7,366 nucleotides of DNA from positions 1-7,366 of the forward strand of contig JAIOSZ010000137.1 of the NCBI GenBank assembly GCA_021107335.1, written 5' to 3'. How positions within the stretch are numbered: position 1 is the stretch's first letter; the number at the start of each line of letters is the position of its first letter. The notes under the pieces were generated by a model that saw only the letters and a list, made by a program, of their open reading frames with translations, searched no databases and was not told the DNA's origin. This stretch comes from Desulfuromonadaceae bacterium (GTDB taxonomy: Bacteria; Desulfobacterota; Desulfuromonadia; Desulfuromonadales; Syntrophotaleaceae). Shown piece after piece: positions 1 through 6,852 of this stretch. A program made the position numbers and the translations under genes.

Positions 1-560
1 TCACTCTGGGGGCGGCGCTGGAGAGCGAAAGTACCGCTGCAACCCATGGGGCTCAAGGGGTGCGCAAGTTCAATCCCATGGCGATTCTCGATTTTCTGTC
101 GATCCCTCTGGGGCGCTACCTGCGCCACTATCTGGCCTTTAGTGAACAATTGGAACGGCCGCCGAAGATCTTCGCCACTAATTATTGGCTTACCGACGAG
201 GGGGGGGACTATCTTAACGAAAAGCGGGATAAGGCAGTGTGGTTGAAGTGGATGGAACTACGGGCGCACGGTGAGTGCTCGGCAATTCGCGGCCCGACAG
301 GTTTTCTGCCACGATACGAAGACCTGGCCAGCCTGTTTCTTCAGGTGCTGGACAAGGACTATTCCCGACAACAGTACGAGCGCCAATTTGCGATACGTAT
401 TCCGCAAAATTTGGCCAAAATAGAACGTATTGTTGCACGCTATGGGAGTTTGACCGGCATTCCGCACGAAGTATTCACTTTGTTGGAAGATCAACGGCGA
501 CGCCTGATTGACCTGCAGCAACAAAAGGGTGATCTGGTCTTCCCCCTAGAGATTCCCTAG
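1..560 (+). CDS. pckG: Phosphoenolpyruvate carboxykinase (GTP), C-terminal part; 5' end outside the window
   Basis: The reading frame is open from base 3 to the TAG at 558-560 and gives 185 residues, so an internal GTG at 60 is not the start. Family knowledge: this cytosolic enzyme interconverts oxaloacetate + GTP and PEP + CO2 + GDP, and GTP-type enzymes are about 600 residues, so roughly the last third is present. The opening ESESTAA stretch matches the SEATAA segment of GTP-type PEPCKs. Next come PMAILDFLSIPLGRYL, PKIFATNYWL, LNEKRDKAVWLKW, GPTGFLPRYEDLA and QFAIRIPQNLAKIERI, in the family's order. The NYWL/LNEK form resembles archaeal (Thermococcus) and Chlorobium/Geobacter enzymes rather than the animal NWF...WPGFGEN form. 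The P-loop and metal-binding residues are not in the window. The gene is convergent with the iron-sulfur protein gene, 24 bases away, and its stop lies inside the hairpin at 535-573. Confidence 0.9.
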   Translation, partial: TLGAALESESTAATHGAQGVRKFNPMAILDFLSIPLGRYLRHYLAFSEQLERPPKIFATNYWLTDEGGDYLNEKRDKAVWLKWMELRAHGECSAIRGPTGFLPRYEDLASLFLQVLDKDYSRQQYERQFAIRIPQNLAKIERIVARYGSLTGIPHEVFTLLEDQRRRLIDLQQQKGDLVFPLEIP

Positions 561-573
561 GGGGCTAAGACCA
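535..573. terminator. Bulged inverted repeat between convergent genes, probable bidirectional terminator
   Basis: Arms 535-541 (TGGTCTT) and 567-573 (AAGACCA) pair over 7 bp. Arms 542-549 (CCCCCTAG) and 557-564 (CTAGGGGG) pair over 8 bp. Two bases (565-566) bulge and the loop is 550-556. The structure overlaps the last seven codons and the stop of pckG and ends 11 bases before the stop of the minus-strand gene, which suits shared termination. Neither side has a classic long T run: the minus direction meets TTTT about eight bases after the stem and the plus direction has none. The fold is read directly from the sequence; the terminator role is inferred and could be partly mRNA 3'-end protection. 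Confidence 0.55.
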
Positions 574-584
574 AATTCTGAGGA

Positions 585-1283
585 CTATTTCACATCGCCT
601 TTGATTCCGATAATCACCGACTCAAAGGGGACTTCCTTGCCGCTGGCGGCCAGCGCTTGGCGGCCAAGGCTGAGAAGCCCGGTGCAGCAGGGAACTTCCA
701 TATGCAGCACCGTCAAACTCTTGATGTTGTTTTGGCTTAGGATAGCAGTAAGTTTTTCCACATAGGCTTCGACATCGTCTAACTTGGGGCAACCGATCAG
801 CAGGGTTTTGCCGGCCAGATATTTCTGGTGAAAGTCGGGATAGGCAAAGGGTACACAATCGGCCGCCAGTAATAGGTCGGCTTCGGCCAGAAACGGTGCC
901 GTCGGCGGGACCAGCTTGAGCTGTACCGGCCAGTTGGCTAACTGCGAAGGGCCAGCTTCTGTTTCAGCGATCACCGATTTGGTAGGCGGAGAAAGTTTCT
1001 GCGCCTGAGCTGAGGGACAACCACCGCTGTGAACTGGCGCCTTGTCCGCCTGTTGTGAGGCGATGACGACCTGTTCATCAAACTCATTTGCATCCCGTTG
1101 CTCTATTGTGATGGCGTCCTGTGGGCAATCGCCGAGACAGGCGCCTAATCCGTCGCAGAGGTTGTCGGCTATCAATTTAGCTTTGCCGTTGATAATCTGA
1201 ATGGCTCCTTCGGCACAGGAAGGAACACAGAGACCGCAGCCGTTGCACTTTTCTTCATCAATTTTGACAATATTACGTTTCAT
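585..1283 (-). CDS. Ferredoxin-like 4Fe-4S protein with cysteine-rich C-terminal domain
   Basis: 232 residues. The N-terminal ferredoxin domain (about 5-62) has a full CxxCxxCxxxC at C13, C16, C19 and C23. The second motif, C43, C49 and C53-P, has L46 where the fourth cysteine normally sits, so the second cluster may be 3Fe-4S or unusual. As I recall it, this CDGLGACLG form is typical of the family and not a local mutation. A low-complexity linker (about 63-112) carries GGCPSAQ (C89). The C-terminal domain (about 113-232) has DCVPFAY (C143), GCPKLDD (C165) and EVPCC (C199, C200). No signal peptide or membrane span is seen, so it is cytosolic. Relatives in anaerobes often sit near hydroxylamine reductase/Hcp and Crp/Fnr regulators, which suggests electron transfer or redox sensing in nitrosative stress; the partner is unknown. 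The start is ATG at 1283-1281 with only GGGG as an SD-like run. The gene appears monocistronic here and has an FNR-type box upstream. Confidence 0.88.
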   Translation of the reverse strand: MKRNIVKIDEEKCNGCGLCVPSCAEGAIQIINGKAKLIADNLCDGLGACLGDCPQDAITIEQRDANEFDEQVVIASQQADKAPVHSGGCPSAQAQKLSPPTKSVIAETEAGPSQLANWPVQLKLVPPTAPFLAEADLLLAADCVPFAYPDFHQKYLAGKTLLIGCPKLDDVEAYVEKLTAILSQNNIKSLTVLHMEVPCCTGLLSLGRQALAASGKEVPFESVIIGIKGDVK

Positions 1284-1340
1284 TATTTGCCCCCAGGAAA
1301 TGGTTGGTGTTTTTATTTTTGTTGAATTGATAGTGACACC

Positions 1341-1390
1341 GTTACCTATTGCTGGACTTGATGACGGTCAATAATAGGTAGCTTTTTTCT
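1341..1390. repeat. Inverted repeat with T run, enclosing the FNR-type box
   Basis: TACCTATT (1343-1350) is repeated inverted as AATAGGTA (1373-1380) and extends to ten pairs with one G-T pair (1341-1382). GCTTTTTTCT follows at once on the plus strand. This resembles an intrinsic terminator for a plus-strand transcript, but the loop is 22 bases and no plus-strand gene precedes it. It may be an accessory operator around the palindrome at 1358-1371, or chance in AT-rich DNA. Confidence 0.3.
1358..1371 (-). promoter_or_regulatory. FNR/DNR/HcpR-type operator upstream of the ferredoxin-like gene
   Basis: On the minus strand the site reads TTGAC-CGTC-ATCAA, matching nine of ten positions of the FNR-family half-site pair TTGAT-N4-ATCAA. 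Its centre (1364.5) is about 81 bases before the ATG. A weak extended -10 (TGT then CACTAT, 1338-1330) would place the transcription start near 1323 and the box at -41.5, the usual class II activator position. An alternative -10, TATCAA at 1332-1327, would give about -44.5. The palindrome is seen directly; regulator identity and activation are inferred. It could instead serve as a -35 region (TTGACC), in which case the protein would repress. Confidence 0.5.
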
Positions 1391-1816
1391 CAGCGTGAGC
1401 CGCCGGCTGAATTTTATTTTTCAATATTCTTATTGTCGCTCTCTAGTAAATCAAGCTTTGCCCTTTATTCCACCACCTGATAGTGAGGCAATGAGTAATT
1501 AGCTTTCCGTTTGACTGAAAAAATGAAGCATGTGTAGCTAAGTCGCTCCCTTCCTAGGTCCAGCTAAATCAATAGCTTTGTAGTCAATGTCCATTTTTAT
1601 AACGATCTTTTTTCTTTGCCATAATGAAGCCATTAAATTAAAGTTACTTTGTTCATGCGGGGTAGGTAATCCTAAGGAAATGATGGTTTGCCGTTTCTGA
1701 AATGCCATGTAATTTTTTCTCGGAAGTAAATAGTTCGCAATTAACGGTTTAAACATGAAATTTAAATCTGCAGGTAGTTTCAACCTCGCTTAACTTTCTC
1801 TTCACGATCCCTCTGG
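1384..1816. other. AT-rich intergenic region with no convincing gene
   Basis: This stretch separates divergently transcribed genes and must hold the promoter of the sensor gene. Nothing close to consensus stands out: TTGACT (1511-1516) and TTGCCG followed by TAATTT near 1689-1716 are weak candidates only. No sigma-54 TGGCAC-N5-TTGC element and no cyclic-di-GMP riboswitch core were found. A minus-strand frame at 1538-1783 needs a TTG start and has no recognisable protein character. A short dyad, TCAGC...GCTGA near 1390-1411, is followed by ATTTTATTTTT but has too few pairs to call. Confidence 0.5.
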
Positions 1817-4800
1817 ATGGATAGAATGAATATGTTTTGGCGAATTTTATCTCTGGTTTTTTTTCTGCTGACCTTGCCCGGCCCCCTTCTGGCTACACAG
1901 ACGCAGCTTCGGGTCGGTATTTTTTCGTTTGAGCCAATAAACTATCAGGACGAAAATAACCAGGCAAAAGGTCTGAATCCAGCCCTTTTGAACAAGATAG
2001 ACGAAGAACAAGGTTGGCAACTGACCTATGTTGAAGGAAGTTGGGCTGAAGGCTTAACGCGCTTGCAGAGTGGTGAAGTGGATCTGGTCATGTCGGCTGC
2101 TTATTCTCAGCAACGAGCGCAGGTGATGGATTACACCGTTCAGCCTACGGTGGAGCTATGGGGGCAAGTATTTATCAAGACCGGATCTACCCGTATCAAT
2201 ATCTCCGATTTGTCAGGTCAGCCTGTGGGAGTCATGCACCGCGATATCAGCGGTCAGAATTTTATCAAAACGTCCAAAAGCCTGGGTCTTTTTCCCAAGG
2301 TCCGCGAATTCCCAAATTTTCCCGATGTATTTGAGGCGGTTAAAAATGGTGAGGTGGTTGCAGGTGTCGCCCCGCAACATTATGGCTTGCGCCACGCCAA
2401 TCAACACGATTTAGTCCCTAGTTCTATTCAATTTTCGCCCTTTTCTATCCATTTTGTCAGTAAAAAAGGCCGTCATCCCGATATCCTCAGGCAGATTGAC
2501 CAGACCCTGTTCCGTTGGAAAAATGACCAAAATTCTTTTTATTATCAGCAATTGGCGTATTGGTTGAACTACAAGGAAAAACAGCAGGTCTTTCCACTTT
2601 ATTTGAAATTTATTTTATTTTCGGTGGTGGGCTTCTCCGTACTGCTCTTTTTCAATCGTTTACTATTGAAGTCACAAGTAAAAAAACGTACAGCTGAACT
2701 GCTTCATAGTGAAAAACGCCTATCCGCTACATTAAGTTCTATAGGCGATGGCGTAATCAGCACCGACAAAACTGGACGAGTTGTCAGCCTTAATGGGGTA
2801 GCTGAAGACTTGACCGGGTGGTCCAGCAGCGAAGCGATGGGTCGCCCTATTACAGAAATATTCTCTATCATCAACAGCCAAACCAGAACCGTGGTTGAAA
2901 ACCCGGTGGATCACTGCCTGCAATACAACCAAAGCATAGATCTTGCCAATCACACTCTGCTTATCCGCAGGGACGGCACGGAATACCATATCGCCGACAG
3001 TTGTGCGCCCATTCATGATCTGACCGGAATGGTCATTGGAGCGGTCCTTGTGCTCCGCAATGTCACAGAAGAATATCGCCATCGCCAGCAACTTCGTGAT
3101 GAAAGAGAGCGTTTGGCAAATGTCCTGTGGGGGACGGGAGCGGGCACCTGGGAAGGGAATATTCAAACAGGAGAATCCTGCGTTAACGAGCGCTGGGCCG
3201 AGATGCTTGGATATTCGCTGGAGGAAATCTCCCCTATCAGCATCAAGATCTTGGAACAATTTATACACCCCGATGAACTTCAGCGAAGAGAGAAAGCCTT
3301 GGAGTGCCATTTCCGCGGTGAAAGCGATTACTATGAATGTGAATTTCGTATGCGGCACCAGGCTGGTCATTGGGTTTGGGTGCTGGATCGCGGCAAGGTT
3401 ATGTCTTGGACCGACAGCGGCCAACCGCTACAAATGGTTGGCACCCATTTGGACATTACGGATCGCAAGCGTGCGGAAGAGACACGGCGTTTAAGTGATG
3501 AACGCCTGCAGAGTGTGTTTCGGGTAGCGCCAACAGGGATTGGCGTGGTGTGCAATAGGGTTTTTTCCGAGGTTAACCAACGTCTTTGCGAGATGACGGG
3601 CTACACCACCGAGGAGCTCATCGGCAAGAGTTCACGAATGTTGTATTTGTCGGAAGATGATTACGCTTTGGTCGGTAAGACAAAGTATGCTCAGATAAAG
3701 GCTGCGGGTACTGGAGCCGTAGAGACCCGCTGGCAATGCAAAGACGGCAGCGTCAGGGATATCTGGTTGGCTTCATCTCCTTTGGATCCATCGGACCTTT
3801 CTCAAGGAGTCACTTTTACTGCCCTGGATATCACCGTGCGTAAAAAGGCAGAGGAAGCTTTAACCGAAAGCGAGGCCCGCTATCGCAGTCTCTTCGAGAA
3901 CAATCATGCGGTCATGCTGATACTCGACCCGGGAACCGGAGAAATAGTGGATGCTAATCCAGCTGCGGTCTCCTGGTATGGCTGGAGCCGGGACGAGCTT
4001 CGCCAAAAAAACATCTGCGACATCAATAAAACCCTCAGCCCCAAGGACCTGTTGGTAAAGATGGGGCAAACGGCCCGCCAGCCAGCCGAGTCTTTTTTGT
4101 TCCAACATCAAAGGGCAGACGGATTGCTGCGAGACGTAGAGGTCTTCAGTGGTCCGGTACAGGTGGCTGGTCGGTCGCTGCTCTACTCCATCATTCATGA
4201 TATAACGGAAAAAAAGCGGACCGACAGAGCTCTTGAAAAACGCTTGCTGGCACTGACGCGTCCTCTGGATGATGCTACGAGCATGACCTTCGAAGACTTG
4301 TTCAATCTGCAGGACATCCAGCGCCTGCAGGACGATTTCGCTCATGCCACCGGCGTGGCCGCACTGATGGTCAGCCCGGATGGCACCCCCCTCACAACGC
4401 CGAGCAATTTTCGCCGCCTTTGTCAAGACATCGTACGCAAAACAGAAAAGGGCCAAGCGAATTGCTGTCGGTCCGATGTCTCAATCGCTCAGGCCGCTAG
4501 TCAGGGGCCAACAATTCAGCGCTGCCAAAGTGCGGGGCTCTGGGATGCCGGGGCTGCTATCCTTGTCGACGGTCGGCACATCGCCAATTGGTTGGTCGGA
4601 CAGGTGCGCGACGCCACCCAGACAGAAGACCAGATGCGGGCCTATGCCCGTGTAATCGGAACCGATGAAGGGGCTATGGTTGAGGCTTTTCGAGAGATAC
4701 CTGTCATGTCGGGCGAGCAGTACGCACAGGTGGCCCAGGCACTGCATACTCTGGCCAACCAGTTATCCCTCTTTGCTTACCAAAATGTACAGCAGGCCCG

Positions 4801-6178
4801 TTTTATTACCGAACAAAAACAGGATCAAGAAAAAATAGCTTTTTTGGCGCACCACGATCAATTGACTGGATTGGCCAACCGTACTCTGTTTGCTGAACAT
4901 TTTGAACTGGCGGCAGGGCATGCGCGGCGGACCGATACCCAACTGGCACTATGTGTCCTTGATCTGGACGGTTTCAAAGCCATCAACGACTCCCTTGGGC
5001 ATCCATTAGGGGATCAACTGCTTTGCGAAGTGGCCCAACGACTCACCGATGCTGTTCGCAGTAGCGATACGGTGTGCCGCATTGGCGGTGATGAATTTGT
5101 TATTCTTTTCACCGACCTTCAGAAAACCGATGCCGTCACTTCCCTGATCCAAAAAACCATGGCTTGCTTCAAGCCTCGTTTTAACCTTAAGGATACTTTT
5201 CATACGATCAGTGCCAGTATGGGGGTAGCCGTTTTCCCGGAAGATGGGGACAACTTTTCCACCCTGTTCGAACATGCTGATGCCGCAATGTATTTTGCCA
5301 AAGATTCCGGACGTAACAATGTTCAATTTTTTCACCAGGAAATCAATCAACGAGTACAACACCGCTTGACTGTTGAAAAAGAATTACGCCAGGCCCTGTT
5401 GCACGATCAACTAGAATTGCATTATCAGCCTATTATCCAATTGCCAGAAATGCATATCGCTGGCTTGGAAGCACTGGTACGCTGGCGTCATCCGCAAAAA
5501 GGCTTGATTCCACCCAACCAGTTCATACCCATAGCCGAAGAATCTAATCTCATCGTATCCCTTGGCCAGTGGGTTCTTAAAGCCGCCTGCCGAACCATGG
5601 CGTCTTGGCGCACCTTAGGCTTCCCGGACCTGCCGGTCTCGGTTAATGTCTCTGCCCGGCAGCTTTTCGAAAGTGATTTTGCGAATTTTGTTGAACAGAC
5701 GCTCATCGACTACGCCTTGCCACCGAAACAATTAGAATTAGAGGTGACCGAAAATATTTTTCTAGAGAGCTCCGATTCAGTAGAAACGGTCATGAATCAC
5801 CTCAAGAATATCGGTGTCGGTCTAAGCCTGGATGATTTTGGTACGGGATATTCTAGCCTCAGCTATCTCAAACGATTTCGTATTGAAAAATTGAAAATTG
5901 ACCGATCGTTCATGGAGCACGTTTGTACCAATCAACAAGATGCCATCCTGGTGAAAACAATCCTTCGCATGGCCCAGACCCTGGGTATGCAGGTTGTTTC
6001 TGAAGGGGTGGAAACGGTCGGCCAGCTGGAATTCCTCGTCGAGTTGAACTGTGAACTTGCTCAGGGTTTTTTGTTTAGCAAACCCTTGCCTCAGGCTGAA
6101 ATTGAAAAAATGCTGGCACAGCCCGGGACCTTTAATTTAAGACTTCCAAGTGAATCTCTGAACAATTTAGATTCGTAA
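1817..6178 (+). CDS. Membrane sensor with solute-binding, four PAS, PocR, GGDEF and EAL domains (cyclic-di-GMP turnover)
   Basis: 1453 residues. Order: signal peptide/N-terminal hydrophobic segment (about 6-27), periplasmic family-3 solute-binding domain (about 31-250), one membrane span (about 258-281), then four PAS domains with PAC tails (about 303-420, 432-553, 562-680, 688-800). A PocR-type sensory domain follows (about 824-990) with C869, C883, C884 and C903. The diguanylate cyclase domain (about 1005-1172) has intact GGDEF at 1090-1094 and RSSD (1081-1084) five residues before it, the usual product-inhibition I-site. The EAL phosphodiesterase domain (about 1185-1437) keeps E1218-A-L, N1277, E1309, D1339-D1340, K1360, E1396 and Q1416, so both activities look possible; which one dominates cannot be read. 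Inferred role: periplasmic and cytosolic ligand sensing that sets cyclic-di-GMP levels. ATG 1817 has no SD; ATGs at 1826 or 1832 lie behind GGATGGA (1816-1822) and keep the signal peptide, so the start may be 9 or 15 bases later. It appears monocistronic. Confidence 0.93.
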   Translation: MDRMNMFWRILSLVFFLLTLPGPLLATQTQLRVGIFSFEPINYQDENNQAKGLNPALLNKIDEEQGWQLTYVEGSWAEGLTRLQSGEVDLVMSAAYSQQRAQVMDYTVQPTVELWGQVFIKTGSTRINISDLSGQPVGVMHRDISGQNFIKTSKSLGLFPKVREFPNFPDVFEAVKNGEVVAGVAPQHYGLRHANQHDLVPSSIQFSPFSIHFVSKKGRHPDILRQIDQTLFRWKNDQNSFYYQQLAYWLNYKEKQQVFPLYLKFILFSVVGFSVLLFFNRLLLKSQVKKRTAELLHSEKRLSATLSSIGDGVISTDKTGRVVSLNGVAEDLTGWSSSEAMGRPITEIFSIINSQTRTVVENPVDHCLQYNQSIDLANHTLLIRRDGTEYHIADSCAPIHDLTGMVIGAVLVLRNVTEEYRHRQQLRDERERLANVLWGTGAGTWEGNIQTGESCVNERWAEMLGYSLEEISPISIKILEQFIHPDELQRREKALECHFRGESDYYECEFRMRHQAGHWVWVLDRGKVMSWTDSGQPLQMVGTHLDITDRKRAEETRRLSDERLQSVFRVAPTGIGVVCNRVFSEVNQRLCEMTGYTTEELIGKSSRMLYLSEDDYALVGKTKYAQIKAAGTGAVETRWQCKDGSVRDIWLASSPLDPSDLSQGVTFTALDITVRKKAEEALTESEARYRSLFENNHAVMLILDPGTGEIVDANPAAVSWYGWSRDELRQKNICDINKTLSPKDLLVKMGQTARQPAESFLFQHQRADGLLRDVEVFSGPVQVAGRSLLYSIIHDITEKKRTDRALEKRLLALTRPLDDATSMTFEDLFNLQDIQRLQDDFAHATGVAALMVSPDGTPLTTPSNFRRLCQDIVRKTEKGQANCCRSDVSIAQAASQGPTIQRCQSAGLWDAGAAILVDGRHIANWLVGQVRDATQTEDQMRAYARVIGTDEGAMVEAFREIPVMSGEQYAQVAQALHTLANQLSLFAYQNVQQARFITEQKQDQEKIAFLAHHDQLTGLANRTLFAEHFELAAGHARRTDTQLALCVLDLDGFKAINDSLGHPLGDQLLCEVAQRLTDAVRSSDTVCRIGGDEFVILFTDLQKTDAVTSLIQKTMACFKPRFNLKDTFHTISASMGVAVFPEDGDNFSTLFEHADAAMYFAKDSGRNNVQFFHQEINQRVQHRLTVEKELRQALLHDQLELHYQPIIQLPEMHIAGLEALVRWRHPQKGLIPPNQFIPIAEESNLIVSLGQWVLKAACRTMASWRTLGFPDLPVSVNVSARQLFESDFANFVEQTLIDYALPPKQLELEVTENIFLESSDSVETVMNHLKNIGVGLSLDDFGTGYSSLSYLKRFRIEKLKIDRSFMEHVCTNQQDAILVKTILRMAQTLGMQVVSEGVETVGQLEFLVELNCELAQGFLFSKPLPQAEIEKMLAQPGTFNLRLPSESLNNLDS

Positions 6179-6234
6179 GTTTAAACTATACCCTTGTATT
6201 TTTAATAGCTGGGGTTAACTCTATTTTCCGGGCG

Positions 6235-6281
6235 GGCTGTTTCTCATAACGTACAACGACTAAGCCGACCAACAGCCTTTT
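6235..6281 (+). terminator. Weak candidate terminator downstream of the sensor gene
   Basis: GGCTGTT (6235-6241) pairs perfectly with AACAGCC (6271-6277), and TTTT follows at 6278-6281, 57 bases after the stop. The 29-base loop makes it a poor intrinsic terminator. A rival fold pairs AGCCTTTT (6274-6281) with AAGGGGCT (about 6292-6299) using two G-U pairs, followed by ATTTC. One of these may end the sensor transcript; both are modest. Confidence 0.3.
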
Positions 6282-6419
6282 GATTTCGCCGAAGGGGCTA
6301 TTTCAAATTGTTGTAGCGAAACGTCGTAATGCACTAATCAGAGATGTCTTTGGATATATTTCCGGATGGGGTGCGGGGGTGCAAGCAAATATCTTTGTAG
6401 GCTGGTCAATGAAGTGCCT

Positions 6420-6812
6420 TCAACCGAAATAAAGACGCCATAGCAAGTCAAACCGTCCGCGTTTAATGAGGTACGGGCCGGCAAAAGCCATGATTTTCCG
6501 GATCATTGTCCGCTGCGGCTCTGCGTAACAGTTGTGCGGACAATCACGGCAGGCAGGTTTAGGGTTAAGTGGACAGCGCAGACGCCGGTCAATAGCATAG
6601 GTCAATAGCTCCTGGCAATCGGTACAATAGCGATAATGTTCCAATTCCGGTACGGTAATGGGTAGCTCTTTGGGAGCGAGGGTATTCTTTGCGCCATGGT
6701 GGTGATTGCGGCAATATATAGAAGTGAACAGTGCCAGCGTTTTTAGATCTCGGCGGAGTTTCCTTTGATTACGTTGGCTCTGTGGGTTGTTTATGGTTTT
6801 CATTGCCAACAT
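6420..6812 (-). CDS. ygbA: YgbA-family protein (nitrous oxide-stimulated promoter family)
   Basis: 130 residues, slightly longer than E. coli YgbA (about 117). The family pattern is clear: an N-terminal basic helix (about 14-30), YCRNHHHG (33-40), YCTDCQELLTYA (62-73), then C80, C88, CRDCPHNCY (C88, C91, C95) and an AGPYLIKRGRFDLLWR-like tail. The Cys/His pattern (C34, H37-39, C63, C66, C80, C88, C91, C95) suggests metal or Fe-S binding, which is inferred. No signal peptide or membrane span is seen. Family knowledge: function is unresolved, but the E. coli gene is in the NsrR nitric-oxide regulon. The start is ATG 6812-6810 with AGG five bases upstream; ATG 6803-6801 (M4) is an alternative. 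It is convergent with the sensor gene, 241 bases apart, with no clear terminator of its own. A near-consensus FNR-type box lies 33 bases upstream. Confidence 0.88.
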   Translation of the reverse strand: MLAMKTINNPQSQRNQRKLRRDLKTLALFTSIYCRNHHHGAKNTLAPKELPITVPELEHYRYCTDCQELLTYAIDRRLRCPLNPKPACRDCPHNCYAEPQRTMIRKIMAFAGPYLIKRGRFDLLWRLYFG

Positions 6813-6838
6813 GCTAACCTATTGCGGTGAAAGAGTCC

Positions 6839-6852
6839 TTGATTCTGCTCAA
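6839..6852 (-). promoter_or_regulatory. FNR/DNR/HcpR-like box upstream of ygbA
   Basis: On the minus strand the site reads TTGAG-CAGA-ATCAA, nine of ten half-site positions of TTGAT-N4-ATCAA. Its centre (6845.5) is only about 33 bases before the ATG. A repressor overlapping the promoter is one reading. The other uses TAGCAT (6816-6811) as -10, which puts the box at exactly -41.5 and the transcript start at 6804, one base before the M4 ATG. That would give a nearly leaderless mRNA. The same type of box precedes the ferredoxin-like gene, which raises confidence that it is not chance. Confidence 0.38.

Noticed and set aside
60..560. A separate 166-aa protein starting at GTG 60
   Set aside because: The same frame is open back to base 3 and the upstream residues (ESESTAA) match PEPCK, so this is the tail of a larger gene.
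1511..1540. TTGACT...TAGCTA as promoter of the sensor gene
   Set aside because: The -10 is poor, the spacing is 18 and it lies about 280 bases before the start; not supported enough to annotate.
1538..1783. 81-codon minus-strand frame in the AT-rich gap
   Set aside because: It needs a TTG start, has no recognisable motif and atypical composition, and lies where the sensor gene's promoter is expected.
1384..1816. Cyclic-di-GMP riboswitch upstream of the GGDEF/EAL gene
   Set aside because: The conserved cores of the GEMM classes are not present in this stretch.
2732..3424. 230-codon minus-strand frame inside the sensor gene
   Set aside because: It is antisense to well-defined PAS coding sequence and its translation shows no family features.
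3860..4456. 198-codon minus-strand frame inside the sensor gene
   Set aside because: It is a shadow of the PAS4/PocR coding region; no motif, no independent ribosome site.
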